DNA of 64,000 nucleotides from Sphaerisporangium flaviroseum (GTDB lineage Bacteria; Actinomycetota; Actinomycetes; Streptosporangiales; Streptosporangiaceae), in assembly GCF_039537005.1 (NCBI RefSeq), contig NZ_BAAAZR010000001.1:930001-994000 (forward strand), read 5' to 3'. The position numbers were made by a program, and so were the translations under genes. How positions within the stretch are numbered: the stretch's first letter is position 1; each line of letters starts with the position of its first letter. Shown in pieces: positions 47,214 through 55,830 of this stretch. The notes under the pieces were generated by a model. That model worked only from the letters and a program-made list of their open reading frames with translations. It ran no database searches and was not told the DNA's origin.

Positions 47214-48373
47214 GCCGGTCCGTGCGGGTCGTCTGGGACGACGAGCTGGTGTCGTACGACTTCGGGCCAGGCCATCCCCTGGCGCCCGTCAGGGTGGAGC
47301 TCACCATGGAGCTGGCCCGTGAGCTCGGGGTGCTCGACAAGGTGGAGCTGGTCGGATGCGCTCCCGCGAGCGACGACGAGCTGGCGCTGGTGCACAAGCG
47401 CGATTACATCGAGGCGGTCAAGCGGGTGTCGGCCGACGGCGAGCCCGACCTGTCGTGCGGCCTCGGCACGCCCGACAACCCGGCCTTCCCGGGCGTGCAC
47501 GAGGCCTCGGCGCTCGTCGCGGGTGCGACGCTCACCGCCGCCCGGGCCGTGTGGGCGGGCGAGGCGGAGCACGCCCTCAACGTCGCCGGCGGCCTGCACC
47601 ACGCCATGCCGGGGACGGCCAGCGGCTTCTGCGTGTACAACGACCCGGCCGTGGGCATCGCGTGGATGCTCTCGCAGGGCGCCAGGCGCATCGCCTATGT
47701 CGACGTCGACGTGCACCACGGTGACGGCGTCCAGGCCATGTTCTACGACGACCCGAGGGTTCTGACGATCAGCCTGCACGAGAGCCCTCGCACGCTCTTC
47801 CCCGGCACCGGTTTCCCCTCCGAGACCGGAGCCGAGGGCACGGCCGTCAACGTCGCGCTCCCGGCCGGCTGCGGGGACACCGGGTGGCTGAGGGCGTTCC
47901 ACGCGGTGGTCCCGCCGCTGCTGCGGGCGTTTGAGCCCGAAGTGCTCGTCACACAGCACGGCTGTGACAGCCACGCCCTCGATCCCCTGGCCCATCTCAT
48001 GCTGAGCCTCGACGGCCAGCGGCAGGCCTACGCCGCCCTGCACGCGCTGGCGCACGAGACGGCGGGAGGGAGATGGCTGGCGACAGGGGGCGGCGGTTAC
48101 GAGCTGGTCCAGGTGGTCCCGCGCGCGTGGAGTCACCTGATCGCCGAGGCGGCGGGCGAGCCTGTCGATCCGGGCACGCCGACGCCGCAGAACTGGCGTG
48201 AGTTCGTCAGGGGGCGGACGGGCGAGGTCCCGCCGCTCACGATGACCGATGGCCGCAGCCCGGAATTTCAGGATTTCTCCGGTGGTTACGACCCTGGGGA
48301 CGCAATCGACCGAGCGATCATGGCGACACGGAAAGCGATCTTCCCCTTTCACGGGCTGGATCCCCAGCCCTGA
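47210..48373 (+). CDS. acuC: AcuC-type class I histone deacetylase-like enzyme
   Basis: A 387-residue zinc-dependent deacetylase. Catalytic elements: the paired His in GGLHHAMPG, metal ligands in DVDVHHGDGVQAMF, the late Asp/His in QHGCDSHALDPLAHL, and GGGGY. AcuC deacetylates acetyl-CoA synthetase in Bacillus; the likely role here is lysine deacetylation in acetate metabolism. GTG 47210 follows GAGGTGG. The longer frame to 47153 is not supported. Confidence 0.93.
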   Translation: MSRSVRVVWDDELVSYDFGPGHPLAPVRVELTMELARELGVLDKVELVGCAPASDDELALVHKRDYIEAVKRVSADGEPDLSCGLGTPDNPAFPGVHEASALVAGATLTAARAVWAGEAEHALNVAGGLHHAMPGTASGFCVYNDPAVGIAWMLSQGARRIAYVDVDVHHGDGVQAMFYDDPRVLTISLHESPRTLFPGTGFPSETGAEGTAVNVALPAGCGDTGWLRAFHAVVPPLLRAFEPEVLVTQHGCDSHALDPLAHLMLSLDGQRQAYAALHALAHETAGGRWLATGGGGYELVQVVPRAWSHLIAEAAGEPVDPGTPTPQNWREFVRGRTGEVPPLTMTDGRSPEFQDFSGGYDPGDAIDRAIMATRKAIFPFHGLDPQP

Positions 48374-48446
48374 TCCCGCCCGTATGGCGGCGGCCGGCTG
48401 ACGATCGCCGAGGGCGGACGACTTTGGCGAGTGGACGGAGTGAACG

Positions 48447-49244
48447 ATGGACACCGCGACTGCTCCTTCGCGGGAAGAGCTGAGAGAGCAACTGATCCGG
48501 ACCAAAATCGCCGGAGACGTCGCCACCAGCCGGGAGAACAACCTCGACCACTACCGCTCACTCGCTGTACGTGACCCCCACTACATGTTCGGGCTCACGA
48601 TGGACGGCGACTGGACCTATCGCGACATCCTCGCTCTGATGGCGAAGTCGGCCGGGGTCATCGCCGACCCCGAGTTCCGGTCCGGGCGGGACACGATCGA
48701 CCCGGATCGCACCATCGACGCACTCGACGCGATGGGCGACCGCATCGCCGCCACGCTCAAGCGAGGCGATGCCAAGGTGCTCATCGCCACCGGGCACCCG
48801 ACCGGCCTCCTCACCACGCACCTCGCCCTGGCGCGACTGGCCAGGAAGCACGGTGCCACCCTGCTGACCCCCGGTGAGCAGCGCTCCTTCGCCAGCGGAG
48901 GGCTGGGCCGCAAGCGCCGTATCCGCTACCTGGACGACGTGGCCATGCTCGACGACGGCGGCGCGCTCGTCCACACCCACGACCCGGCCCCGATGCAGGC
49001 GATGCTGCTCGAGCTCGGCGGCGAGAAGCCCGATCTCGTGATCGCCGACCACGGCTGGGCCGGAGCGGCCGGCGAGGCCGGGGTGGAGACGGTCGGATTC
49101 GCCGACAGCAACGACCCGGGACTGTTCGTCGGGGAGGCGGAAGGCAAGATCGCCGTCACCGTGCCCCTCGATGACAATGTGCTACCCCGTCATTACGATC
49201 CGATGAACCGCTACCTGATCTCCAGGGTCGAGAGTGGCCTGTGA
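48447..49244 (+). CDS. Phosphatase-like protein (PF15698-type)
   Basis: A 265-residue soluble protein that I place, from memory of its pattern, in the actinobacterial 'phosphatase' family PF15698. Visible blocks are DPHYMFGLTMDGDWTYRDIL, VLIATGHPTGLL, RKRRIRYLDDVAML, LVIADHGWAGAAGEAG and VPLDDNVLPRHYDPM. The ATG follows GGACGGAG. No substrate evidence. Confidence 0.7.
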   Translation: MDTATAPSREELREQLIRTKIAGDVATSRENNLDHYRSLAVRDPHYMFGLTMDGDWTYRDILALMAKSAGVIADPEFRSGRDTIDPDRTIDALDAMGDRIAATLKRGDAKVLIATGHPTGLLTTHLALARLARKHGATLLTPGEQRSFASGGLGRKRRIRYLDDVAMLDDGGALVHTHDPAPMQAMLLELGGEKPDLVIADHGWAGAAGEAGVETVGFADSNDPGLFVGEAEGKIAVTVPLDDNVLPRHYDPMNRYLISRVESGL

Positions 49245-49564
49245 GGCGGGCGTCGCCAATCCGGTCCTGCCCTAACTGCCGTTACGCGCACGCATTCGCC
49301 GCCGGACGTAGACCGTTTGCCAACTTTTTTATGATTCCAGGCGACTCTAATGGGACACAGTTAGACCGTCTACAAGATCGGGATCAGGGCTCGGCCTGGC
49401 TGCTGGCCAGCGACTTTCTCCATTCTGGTGGCAGACGTCTCCACAGACTGATGGAATAGGGGGTTTGCGCGATCGGAGACGCGTTCTACGCTGACAGCAG
49501 TACACGTGCGTGAGCAATGGCACCAGTGGGGATAACCCGGAAACACGTGCGGAAGAGGCGTCCG
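49245..49564. other. Upstream region of the HTH gene
   Basis: About 320 bp without a supported gene, AT-richer around 49318-49350 (a run of six T). It should contain the promoter of the excisionase-like gene. No clear operator was identified. Confidence 0.5.
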
Positions 49565-49768
49565 ATGGGTGCAGGCGAAAGACCTCTCAGCGAGGTGAAG
49601 TTCCTGACGGTGGCAGAAGTGGCCACCGTCATGCGGGTGTCCAAGATGACGGTGTACCGGCTCGTCCACTCGGGTGAATTACCGGCCATCCGGGTCGGGC
49701 GATCCTTCAGGGTGCCTGAGCAGGCGGTGCACGACTACCTGAGGGATGCGTTCATCGAAGCAGGTTGA
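49565..49768 (+). CDS. Excisionase-family (AlpA/BldC-like) HTH DNA-binding protein
   Basis: A 67-residue single winged HTH: VKFLTVAEVATVMRVSKMTV, YRLVHSGELPAIRVGRSFRV, PEQAVHDYLRDAFIEAG. This protein is near-invariant across actinobacteria. Position between proC/acuC and bldN suggests it is the counterpart of Streptomyces bdtA, a BldD target; that is recalled synteny, not proof. GGAAGAGG precedes ATG 49565; the longer frame to 49517 is less likely. Confidence 0.88.
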   Translation: MGAGERPLSEVKFLTVAEVATVMRVSKMTVYRLVHSGELPAIRVGRSFRVPEQAVHDYLRDAFIEAG

Positions 49769-50109
49769 CTGAACCAGTAGCGACATCACGGGTCACTGGC
49801 TGAAACCGCTAGGTAACGAGCGCATGGTTTGCTAGGGGCGCGATCCTGACCGGGCACGGAGCGGGTGGCCGACCGCCCGCATCGTCGCCGGTCGGCGCGC
49901 GTCGCCCTTCGGCGGGCTACGCGGGTTCCCCCCGGGGAGCGATCGACAGCGAATCGCCGGTAGGCTGTTGAATCGGTGTGCTTCTTGCGAGGCGCCGATC
50001 AGGTTCCGGATGCGCCGTGGCAACGGCTTTTCCGCGATCAGGGTCGTCGTGCCACTCGCGAGGGGGTACACACCGATTCGACGAAAACCTACCTTCACCT
50101 GGGGGTCCC
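49769..50109. other. Gene-free stretch holding the bS22 leader
   Basis: No gene. An 8-bp inverted repeat GCCGACCG/CGGTCGGC (49868-49896) may be the terminator of the HTH gene. The right part contains the nested stem described at 49970-50079. Confidence 0.55.
49970..50079 (+). ncRNA. Candidate structured 5' leader of the bS22 gene
   Basis: Nested pairing: GAATCGGTGTG (49970-49980) with CACACCGATTC (50069-50079), perfect 11 bp; inside it CTTGCGAG (49984-49991) with CTCGCGAG (50055-50062), 8 bp with one G-U. The apical part contains GCCGTGGCAACGGC, a small hairpin. The outer stem ends 30 nt before the bS22 GTG. This suggests a cis-acting leader that could sense a ribosomal or metabolic ligand. 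Confidence 0.45.
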
Positions 50110-50208
50110 GTGGGCTCTGTGATCAAAAAGCGTCGTAAGCGCATGGCCAAGAAGAAGCACCGCAAGCTTCTCAAGAAGACCCGCATCCAGCGGCGTAACA
50201 AGAAGTAG
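50110..50208 (+). CDS. 30S ribosomal protein bS22 (AURKAIP1/COX24-like)
   Basis: A 32-residue, extremely basic protein (VGSVIKKRRKRMAKKKHRK and the rest to RRNKK). It matches the actinobacterial bS22 seen in mycobacterial ribosome structures. GTG 50110 gives the family start MGSVIKK; the upstream open frame to 49978 falls in the structured leader and is not used. Confidence 0.92.
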   Translation: MGSVIKKRRKRMAKKKHRKLLKKTRIQRRNKK

Positions 50209-50314
50209 TAGCGCGGACCGACGACGCAGAGCGGCGGGCCGGGGCGTGATAGATCATGAGCCCGGTCAGCACCCGAGCAAGCGCGACCCACGAAAGTGAT
50301 TCTGCGAGGCGCCG

Positions 50315-51355
50315 ATGACCCACACTGTGCTAGTCACCGGGGTCTCCCGACACATCGGTGCCCGGGTGGCGAGCGTTCTCGCGGCGGACCCGGACATCGA
50401 CCGGGTCATCGGAGTGGACACCGTGCCGCCGCCCTCGCTCGCGCGAGGCGGCGGCGGCGTCGCGCTGGGCCGTACGGAGTTCGTCCGGGTTGATCTGCGC
50501 AGCCCGGACATCGCGCAGGTCATCGCCGCCGCCGACATCGACACCGTTGTGCACATGAGCCTGGTCAGCGCTCCCTCGAAGAGCGCCGGCCGTTCGTACA
50601 TGAAAGAGCACAACGTCATCGGCACCATGCAACTGCTGGCAGCCTGCCAGCGGTCGGCAACGGTGCGCAGGGTCGTGGTCCGCTCCACGACCGCGGTGTA
50701 CGGCTCGTCCTCGCACGATCCGGCGGTCTTCACCGAGGAGGCCGAGCCCATCGAGGTGGCGAACTCCGGCTATGCCAAGGACGCCACCGAGGTCGAGGCT
50801 TATATCCGTGGTTTTGCGCGTCGCCGGCCCGACGTCACCGTCTCGACGCTTCGTTTCGCGAACTTCATGGGTCCAGGCGTCGACTCGCCGCTCACCCGAT
50901 ATTTCACCCAGCCTGTCCTGCCGACGGTCTTCGGCTTCGACCCCCGACTGCAGTTCGTCCACGAGGACGACGGGGTCGAGGTGCTCAGGCGCATGGCGGT
51001 CGAGGACCACCCCGGCATCTACAACGTGGTCGGCGACGGCGTGATGCTGCTCTCCCAGTGCGTCCGCAGGAGCGGCCGGCCGACGGTGCCGGTCCCGTCC
51101 ACCGCCTTCCGCGTCATCGGCGACGTGGCGCGCAGCGTCGGGCTGGTCGATTTCTCCCCCGAGCAGCTCGCCCTGATGAGCTACGGGCGTGCGGTCGACG
51201 CCGAGAGGCTCGCCGGGGAGCTCGACTGGCGGCCCAAGTTCTCCACCGCGTCGGCGTTCGATGATTTCCTCCACTCGCGTGGCTTGTTTGGCGGTATCCC
51301 ACTCACTGTGATCGACTGGGTGACGACAGTGCTGGGTGGGAGCGTTGAACGGTGA
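50315..51355 (+). CDS. NAD-dependent epimerase/dehydratase family protein
   Basis: A 346-residue extended-SDR-like protein. Rossmann motif VTGVSRHIGARVA at residues 7-19, then VVHMSLVSAP, RSTTAVYGSSSHDP and NFMGPGVDSP. The usual YxxxK is not clean (SGYAKDATE), so catalysis may be altered. It overlaps the acyltransferase gene by 4 bp, suggesting a joint role in lipid or envelope synthesis. Confidence 0.85.
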   Translation: MTHTVLVTGVSRHIGARVASVLAADPDIDRVIGVDTVPPPSLARGGGGVALGRTEFVRVDLRSPDIAQVIAAADIDTVVHMSLVSAPSKSAGRSYMKEHNVIGTMQLLAACQRSATVRRVVVRSTTAVYGSSSHDPAVFTEEAEPIEVANSGYAKDATEVEAYIRGFARRRPDVTVSTLRFANFMGPGVDSPLTRYFTQPVLPTVFGFDPRLQFVHEDDGVEVLRRMAVEDHPGIYNVVGDGVMLLSQCVRRSGRPTVPVPSTAFRVIGDVARSVGLVDFSPEQLALMSYGRAVDAERLAGELDWRPKFSTASAFDDFLHSRGLFGGIPLTVIDWVTTVLGGSVER

Positions 51356-52305
51356 AGCAAAAAGACATTCCGCATGACTTCGGTGATGAGGAGCCCGGGA
51401 CCGCCCGGGTGATCCCCATCACCTCCGCGCGTCGTCGCTCAGATGGCCCCAAGGCCGACGCCGTCGAGGACCGCGTGGTGGAGTTCCTGGCCTTCCTGCG
51501 CCGGCGCCTCGCCGGGGAGTACGAGGTCGACGAGTTCGGGTTCGACCCCGAGCTCAACGACAAGGTGCTGCTCGAGCTGATCCGCCCGCTCTACCGGCAC
51601 TGGTTCCGCGTGGAGACCATGGGCCTGGAGAACGTGCCCGACGAGGCGGGGGCGCTTGTGGTGGCCAACCACTCGGGCACCGTGCCGGTCGACGCGCTGA
51701 TGCTCCAGGTCGCGCTGCACGACGAGCATCCCGCGCATCGCCCGCTCCGGCTCCTCGGCGCCGACCTGGTCTACCAGCTTCCCGTGCTCGGCCACCTGTC
51801 CCGCAAGTCGGGCCACACGCTGGCCTGCCACGAAGACGCCGACCGCCTCATGCGCAAGGGCGAGCTGGTCGGTGTGTTCCCCGAGGGGTTCAAGGGCGTG
51901 GGCAAGCCCTTCTCCGAGCGTTACAAGCTCCAGCGATTCGGCCGGGGCGGCTTCGTGGCCTCGGCGATCCGGGCGCAGGTGCCGATCATCCCGTGCTCCA
52001 TCGTCGGCGCGGAGGAGATCTATCCCAAGATCGGCAACTTCCGGTCGCTCGCGCGGCTGTTGGGCCTGCCGTACATCCCGATCACGCCGCTCTTCCCCTG
52101 GCTCGGGCCGCTCGGGCTGCTCCCGCTGCCGTCCAAGTGGATGATCCAGTTCGGCGAGCCGGTTCGCACCGACCAGTACGACCCGGAGGAGGCCGACGAC
52201 CCGATGCTGGTCTTCAACCTCACCGACCAGGTCCGCGAGCTGGTCCAGCAACAGCTCAACCGCCTCCGCCTCCAACGCGGCCACGCCTTCCCGCCTTTCT
52301 TCTGA
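51352..52305 (+). CDS. PlsC-like lysophospholipid acyltransferase
   Basis: A 317-residue acyltransferase with H-x4-D in VANHSGTVPVD near residue 107, GVFPEGFKGVGKPF and the third block IPCSIVGAEEIYP. No membrane signal apart from a hydrophobic stretch. GTG start overlaps the epimerase stop. Probable substrate is a lysophospholipid or polyketide-type acyl acceptor. Confidence 0.88.
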   Translation: MKQKDIPHDFGDEEPGTARVIPITSARRRSDGPKADAVEDRVVEFLAFLRRRLAGEYEVDEFGFDPELNDKVLLELIRPLYRHWFRVETMGLENVPDEAGALVVANHSGTVPVDALMLQVALHDEHPAHRPLRLLGADLVYQLPVLGHLSRKSGHTLACHEDADRLMRKGELVGVFPEGFKGVGKPFSERYKLQRFGRGGFVASAIRAQVPIIPCSIVGAEEIYPKIGNFRSLARLLGLPYIPITPLFPWLGPLGLLPLPSKWMIQFGEPVRTDQYDPEEADDPMLVFNLTDQVRELVQQQLNRLRLQRGHAFPPFF

Positions 52306-52316
52306 TCGTCCGGGAA

Positions 52317-52350
52317 TCGCTCGGGCTGTATTTCCAGAGCTTCGCTCACC
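52317..52350. repeat. Copy A of a 34-bp dispersed repeat
   Basis: Reads TCGCTCGGGCTGTATTTCC then AGAGCTTCGCTCACC. It matches copy B at 53898-53931 in 30 of 34 positions, same orientation, 1.58 kb apart. Confidence 0.7.
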
Positions 52351-52368
52351 CGAGGTACTGGTCCGGGT

Positions 52369-52594
52369 TCAGGCCGCTGGAGCGCGGGGCGTCAGGCGAA
52401 CCTCGACATCCGCGTCCAAGGCACGCGCGAGCCGCTCGAGAACAGGCAGTGTGGGGACCGTGCCGCCCGCCTCGAAGCGTGCCACTGCGGATTGCGTCAT
52501 GCCGGCCTCGCGCGCCAGATCGTTCTGACTCCAACTGCGTGCTTCGCGCGCGCTCCTCCCGGTACTCCTGGCGCGCTTTCCCGAGGTTGGTCAT
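52369..52594 (-). pseudogene. Frameshifted XRE/HigA-like antitoxin-type regulator
   Basis: On the minus strand ATG 52594 opens MTNLGKARQEYREERA. The frame then shifts in the GCGCGCGCG run near 52545 to a frame reading REARSWSQNDLAREAGMTQS, then AVARFEAGGTVPTLPVLERL and ARALDADVEVRLTPR before TGA at 52369. This is the standard HTH of small HigA/XRE antitoxins. No toxin gene is intact beside it. Confidence 0.62.
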
Positions 52595-52846
52595 TGAGAG
52601 GGCGAGCTCCGGAGTGCAGCGGATCCGCTTCGCGTAGCGAGGCCCATTGGTGACGTGGAAGCTCAACAGTAGTTCTCTGGCACCGAAAATCTGTAGTGGC
52701 CGAAGTAGACATCTGTGCTTGATGGGGCTAGAGTTCCTGACATCGCAAGAGACGGATCCACGAGGGCAGCGCAGGACGTAGGCATTACGACGAACTGCCC
52801 GGACGGGCGTGGACAGAGAAGACGATGCAGTAAAGAGGGGCAGAAG

Positions 52847-53028
52847 GTCGGACGTGCCAGGGCCGAAGCGGTTGAAGGGTCCCGGCCGTGGACGCGCTGC
52901 CACAGCAGTAGCGGTCACGCAGCGAGCAAGAGACAAAGTCGGACGTGCCAGGGCCAGCGCAGGTGAAGGGCCCCGGCCGTGGACTCGTGGCTGCGGTAGT
53001 GATGCATGAGGTAGAAGAAACAGAGATA
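52847..53028. repeat. Degenerate tandem duplication, period 91 bp
   Basis: GTCGGACGTGCCAGGGCC starts at 52847 and again at 52938; AAGGG(T/C)CCCGGCCGTGGAC follows in both, then the copies drift. The period is not a multiple of three, so a coding repeat is unlikely. Confidence 0.65.
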
Positions 53029-53221
53029 GCGAAAGGAGTGTTGAACGCCATCAGGATCGCCCGTTGCCGGCTGATGTCGGCCCCACGGGTACCGCGGTTC
53101 CATGGATTGGACGGTGGTCTACGGTCACGCGTACGCGATCCCCGCATCCCCGCCCGCATCGGGCGGCAAATGCGGAAGAAACAGTTCGGCCTCAGGGCCG
53201 GTAGATGGTGTTGAACCTCGT

Positions 53222-53251
53222 GGGCCCCGGCGCATCATGGCGCCGGGGCCC
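53222..53251 (+). terminator. GC-rich hairpin upstream of the MerR-like gene
   Basis: GGGCCCCGGCGC (53222-53233) and GCGCCGGGGCCC (53240-53251) form a perfect 12-bp stem, 6-nt loop, 24 nt before the next ATG. It could be a terminator/attenuator or block the ribosome site. Confidence 0.55.
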
Positions 53252-53275
53252 CTGTTGGCATTGTGGGAAGGGTGT

Positions 53276-53743
53276 ATGGATCAAACACCGATGGCGTCGG
53301 CCGTCCGCGCAGAGCCCAGGCTCCGCGACACCGCCGGCAAGGCCGAAACGGTCGGCAAGGCCGACCCCGTGGGAAGGGCCGATGGGCTCCCCGCCACGCC
53401 GAGTGACATCTCCGGTCACCGGTTCGACGATGAGGACTACCCCGCCTACAGCATGGGCCGGGCGGCGGAGATCCTCGGCGTCACCCCGGCGTTCCTGCGC
53501 AGCTTGGGCGCCGCAGAACTGATCGAGCCGCAGCGGTCCGAGGGCGGTCACCGCCGTTACTCGCGCTACCAGCTCCGCCTGGCCGCCCGCGCCCGCGAAC
53601 TGGTCGACCAGGGCACCGCCCTGGAGTCCGCCTGCCGCATCATCATCCTCGAAGACCAGCTCGCCGAGGCTCTGCGCATCAACGCCGAACTTCAGCAGGC
53701 CCGCGACCCAGGATCCGACAGCACGGCCCGCCGCTCGGCATGA
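53276..53743 (+). CDS. MerR-like HTH regulator
   Basis: A 155-residue protein. After a 55-residue disordered lead comes a MerR-type HTH (YSMGRAAEILGVTPAFLRSL, GAAELIEPQRSEGGHRRYSR) and a dimerisation helix (LVDQGTALESACRIIILEDQ). No effector domain. GGAAGGG precedes the ATG. Typical of small actinomycete MerR regulators of unknown target. Confidence 0.82.
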   Translation: MDQTPMASAVRAEPRLRDTAGKAETVGKADPVGRADGLPATPSDISGHRFDDEDYPAYSMGRAAEILGVTPAFLRSLGAAELIEPQRSEGGHRRYSRYQLRLAARARELVDQGTALESACRIIILEDQLAEALRINAELQQARDPGSDSTARRSA

Positions 53744-54250
53744 GAGACGACGACCTCGCCCCGGCATCCTCACCGCACAGTCAAGGACGCTAAACGCCGG
53801 GGTTGAGAGGGTGAGACATCCCGATCACGCCTCTGTTGAACAGACCCGCCCTGGCTAAGGCTTTGTCCGTTCCGTCGCCGCCGAAATGGGTCTCGCTTCG
53901 CTCGAGCTGTATTTTCAGAGCTTCGCCCATCCTCCGACCTGATGGTGGGTGATCTCCTGATGTGCCGGTGTCAGACCCTTCACAGCGGAGGAGGGGCGAC
54001 GGGGCAGGTTCTCTCCCCGGCATCTCACGATCTGAGTAGCCGATCTGGTGGGCGATCTCGTCTTGTACAGCCAGTTCCATCACGAGGGCCACGGCGTCGC
54101 CTCGGGCGATGCTCGGGACCAGAACCAGACCGGCCGCGTGCTGATCCTCCGTCAGCGCTGATGAGCCCTCCGCCCGCGTTCATACCCCTATCGGGGCTAA
54201 GGGCGGCCGGATCACCGGACAGAGTCCGGCGGGAGTGCGTCTACTTGAGT
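53744..54250. other. Gene-poor stretch with possible gene remnant
   Basis: About 500 bp. Copy B of the 34-bp repeat is at 53898-53931. On the minus strand 53960-54160 encodes LTEDQHAAGLVLVPSIARGD and continues AVALVMELAVQDEIAHQIG with good codon bias but no clear start; it may be a relic. No other support. Confidence 0.4.
53898..53931. repeat. Copy B of a 34-bp dispersed repeat
   Basis: Reads TCGCTCGAGCTGTATTTTC then AGAGCTTCGCCCATC, 30/34 identical to copy A at 52317-52350. Confidence 0.7.
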
Positions 54251-54817
54251 ATGGCGATTGTTGAAGTGGACATCTCGATGTCGGTGGACGGGTACATCAC
54301 CGGGCCCGACCTGGACGAATGGCCCGGCCTGGGCAAGGGCGGCGATTCGCTGCACGGGTGGCTCCAGCACGACGAGGGGCGGCGGCTGAGCGCGGCGACG
54401 TTCGCCGCGTCCGGCGCCGTCGTGACGAGCCGGTCCGTGTACGAGTTGACCGATGGCTGGGGCGACGACGGCTTCTACCGGATGCCGGTCTTCGTGGTGA
54501 CCCATCGGCCGCACGAGGAGGTCCGTAAGGGCGACACCACGTTCACCTTCGTGACCGGCGGGGTCGGCGCCGCGATCGAAGCGGCCGTGGCCGCCGCCGG
54601 CGACAAGCGGGTCCACGTGATGGGTGGCGCGTCGATCGTCCAGCAGGCGCTGCGGACCGGCCTGGTCGACCGTCTGCGGCTGCATATCGCGCCGCTCCTG
54701 CTGGGGTCCGGCACCGTCCTGTTCGACGGTTCCGGACCGGAGCTGGAACATCTGGACACGGTGGACACCCCGGAGGCCACCCACGTGACGTACCGGGTCG
54801 GGCCGGTCAGCCCCTGA
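54251..54817 (+). CDS. Dihydrofolate reductase-like/RibD C-terminal domain protein
   Basis: A 188-residue protein of the RibD_C/DHFR-like superfamily: ISMSVDGYITGPD start, VVTSRSVYELTDGW, VFVVTHRPHEEV, VHVMGGASIVQQAL and LHIAPLLLGSGTVLF. Such proteins are NADPH-dependent reductases of unknown substrate. SD is weak; ATG 54251 gives the typical beginning. Confidence 0.9.
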   Translation: MAIVEVDISMSVDGYITGPDLDEWPGLGKGGDSLHGWLQHDEGRRLSAATFAASGAVVTSRSVYELTDGWGDDGFYRMPVFVVTHRPHEEVRKGDTTFTFVTGGVGAAIEAAVAAAGDKRVHVMGGASIVQQALRTGLVDRLRLHIAPLLLGSGTVLFDGSGPELEHLDTVDTPEATHVTYRVGPVSP

Positions 54818-54905
54818 CCGGCCAGGCCGAGGGCTGCGCGGCCCCAGACCGACTGCCGCGCCGGCCAAGGGGTGCGGCGCGGTCGACGGAGGCGGCCCGA
54901 GCGGT

Positions 54906-55772
54906 TCAGGCGGAGCGGTAGTACTTCCGGAGGGCTATGGCCGCCGCGACGCCGCCCGCCACCGCGCCGGCGCCGGCGGCGATCGGGAGGCCGATCATGG
55001 TGGCCTTGCGGCCGGTGCGGAAGTCCTTGACCAGCCAGTCGTTCTTCCTGGAGTGCTCCAGCAGCTCGCTGTCGGGGTTGATCGCGCAGGGATGGCCCAC
55101 GAGCTGGAGCAGGGGAAGGTCGTTGGCCGAGTCGCTGTACGCCGTGCAGCGCGCCAGGTCGAGGCCCTCGCGCCGGGCCAGCGCCTTCACGGCCTCCGCC
55201 TTCGCCGGGCCGTGCAGCAGGTCGCCCACCAGGCGCCCGGTGTAGACCCCGTCCTCGGTCTCGGCGACCGTGCCGAGCGCGCCGGTCAGTCCGAGGCGCT
55301 GGGCGATCACGCGGGAGAGCTCGACGGGGGTGGCGGTCACCAGCCACACGCGCTGGCCGGCGTCCAGGTGGCTCTGGGCGAGCGCGCGGGTGCCGGCCCA
55401 GATGCGGTCGGCCATCACCTCGTCGTAGATCTCCTCGCCGAGGTGGACGACATCGTCGACCTTGAGCCCCACGACGAAGGCGAGCGCCGTTTCCTTGGCC
55501 CGCGCGATGTGCTCGGGGTTCTCGTTGCCGCGGACGCGGAAGAGCGCCTGGCCCATGGCGAACCTCACCAGGTCCTTGGTGGTGAACAACCCGCGGGAGG
55601 CGAGACCGCGGGCGAAGTGGTAGATGGAGGCGCCGCGCATCATCGTGTTGTCGACGTCGAAGAACGCCGCCGCGGTGGGGTCGGGGGCGGCGATGGGAGC
55701 GGCTACGGCCGCTGCGGCCGCGACCTCTCCGGCCAATTCCGCCTCGGTGTGCCGTCGCAATAACCGCCTCAT
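54906..55772 (-). CDS. HAD-IB family phosphatase with C-terminal membrane helix
   Basis: A 288-residue SerB-like HAD: motif I FFDVDNTMM near residue 38, motif II in WLVTATPVE, motif IV AYSDSANDLPLL. A hydrophobic C-terminal helix (residues 262-282) probably tethers it to the membrane. Related proteins (CicA/SerB2-like) act on phospholipids or phosphoserine. It lies downstream of rsbN on the same strand. Confidence 0.9.
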   Translation of the reverse strand: MRRLLRRHTEAELAGEVAAAAAVAAPIAAPDPTAAAFFDVDNTMMRGASIYHFARGLASRGLFTTKDLVRFAMGQALFRVRGNENPEHIARAKETALAFVVGLKVDDVVHLGEEIYDEVMADRIWAGTRALAQSHLDAGQRVWLVTATPVELSRVIAQRLGLTGALGTVAETEDGVYTGRLVGDLLHGPAKAEAVKALARREGLDLARCTAYSDSANDLPLLQLVGHPCAINPDSELLEHSRKNDWLVKDFRTGRKATMIGLPIAAGAGAVAGGVAAAIALRKYYRSA

Positions 55773-55830
55773 AGCACCTCAGCTTAACGGGACGGAGGGG
55801 GCGGAGTCGGTGTACGTCGCGTTAGCGTGG

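Larger units (their letters stand above)
52306..53275. other. Accessory stretch with decayed XRE gene and repeats
   Basis: About 970 bp without an intact gene. It contains a dispersed 34-bp repeat (52317), a frameshifted XRE gene (52369-52594), a degenerate 91-bp tandem duplication (52847-53028) and a 12-bp hairpin (53222-53251). Overlapping open frames here do not agree between strands. Confidence 0.6.

Noticed and set aside
49245..49564. BldD box before the HTH (bdtA-like) gene
   Set aside because: Several partial matches such as GACACAGTTAGA, but none fits both half-sites.
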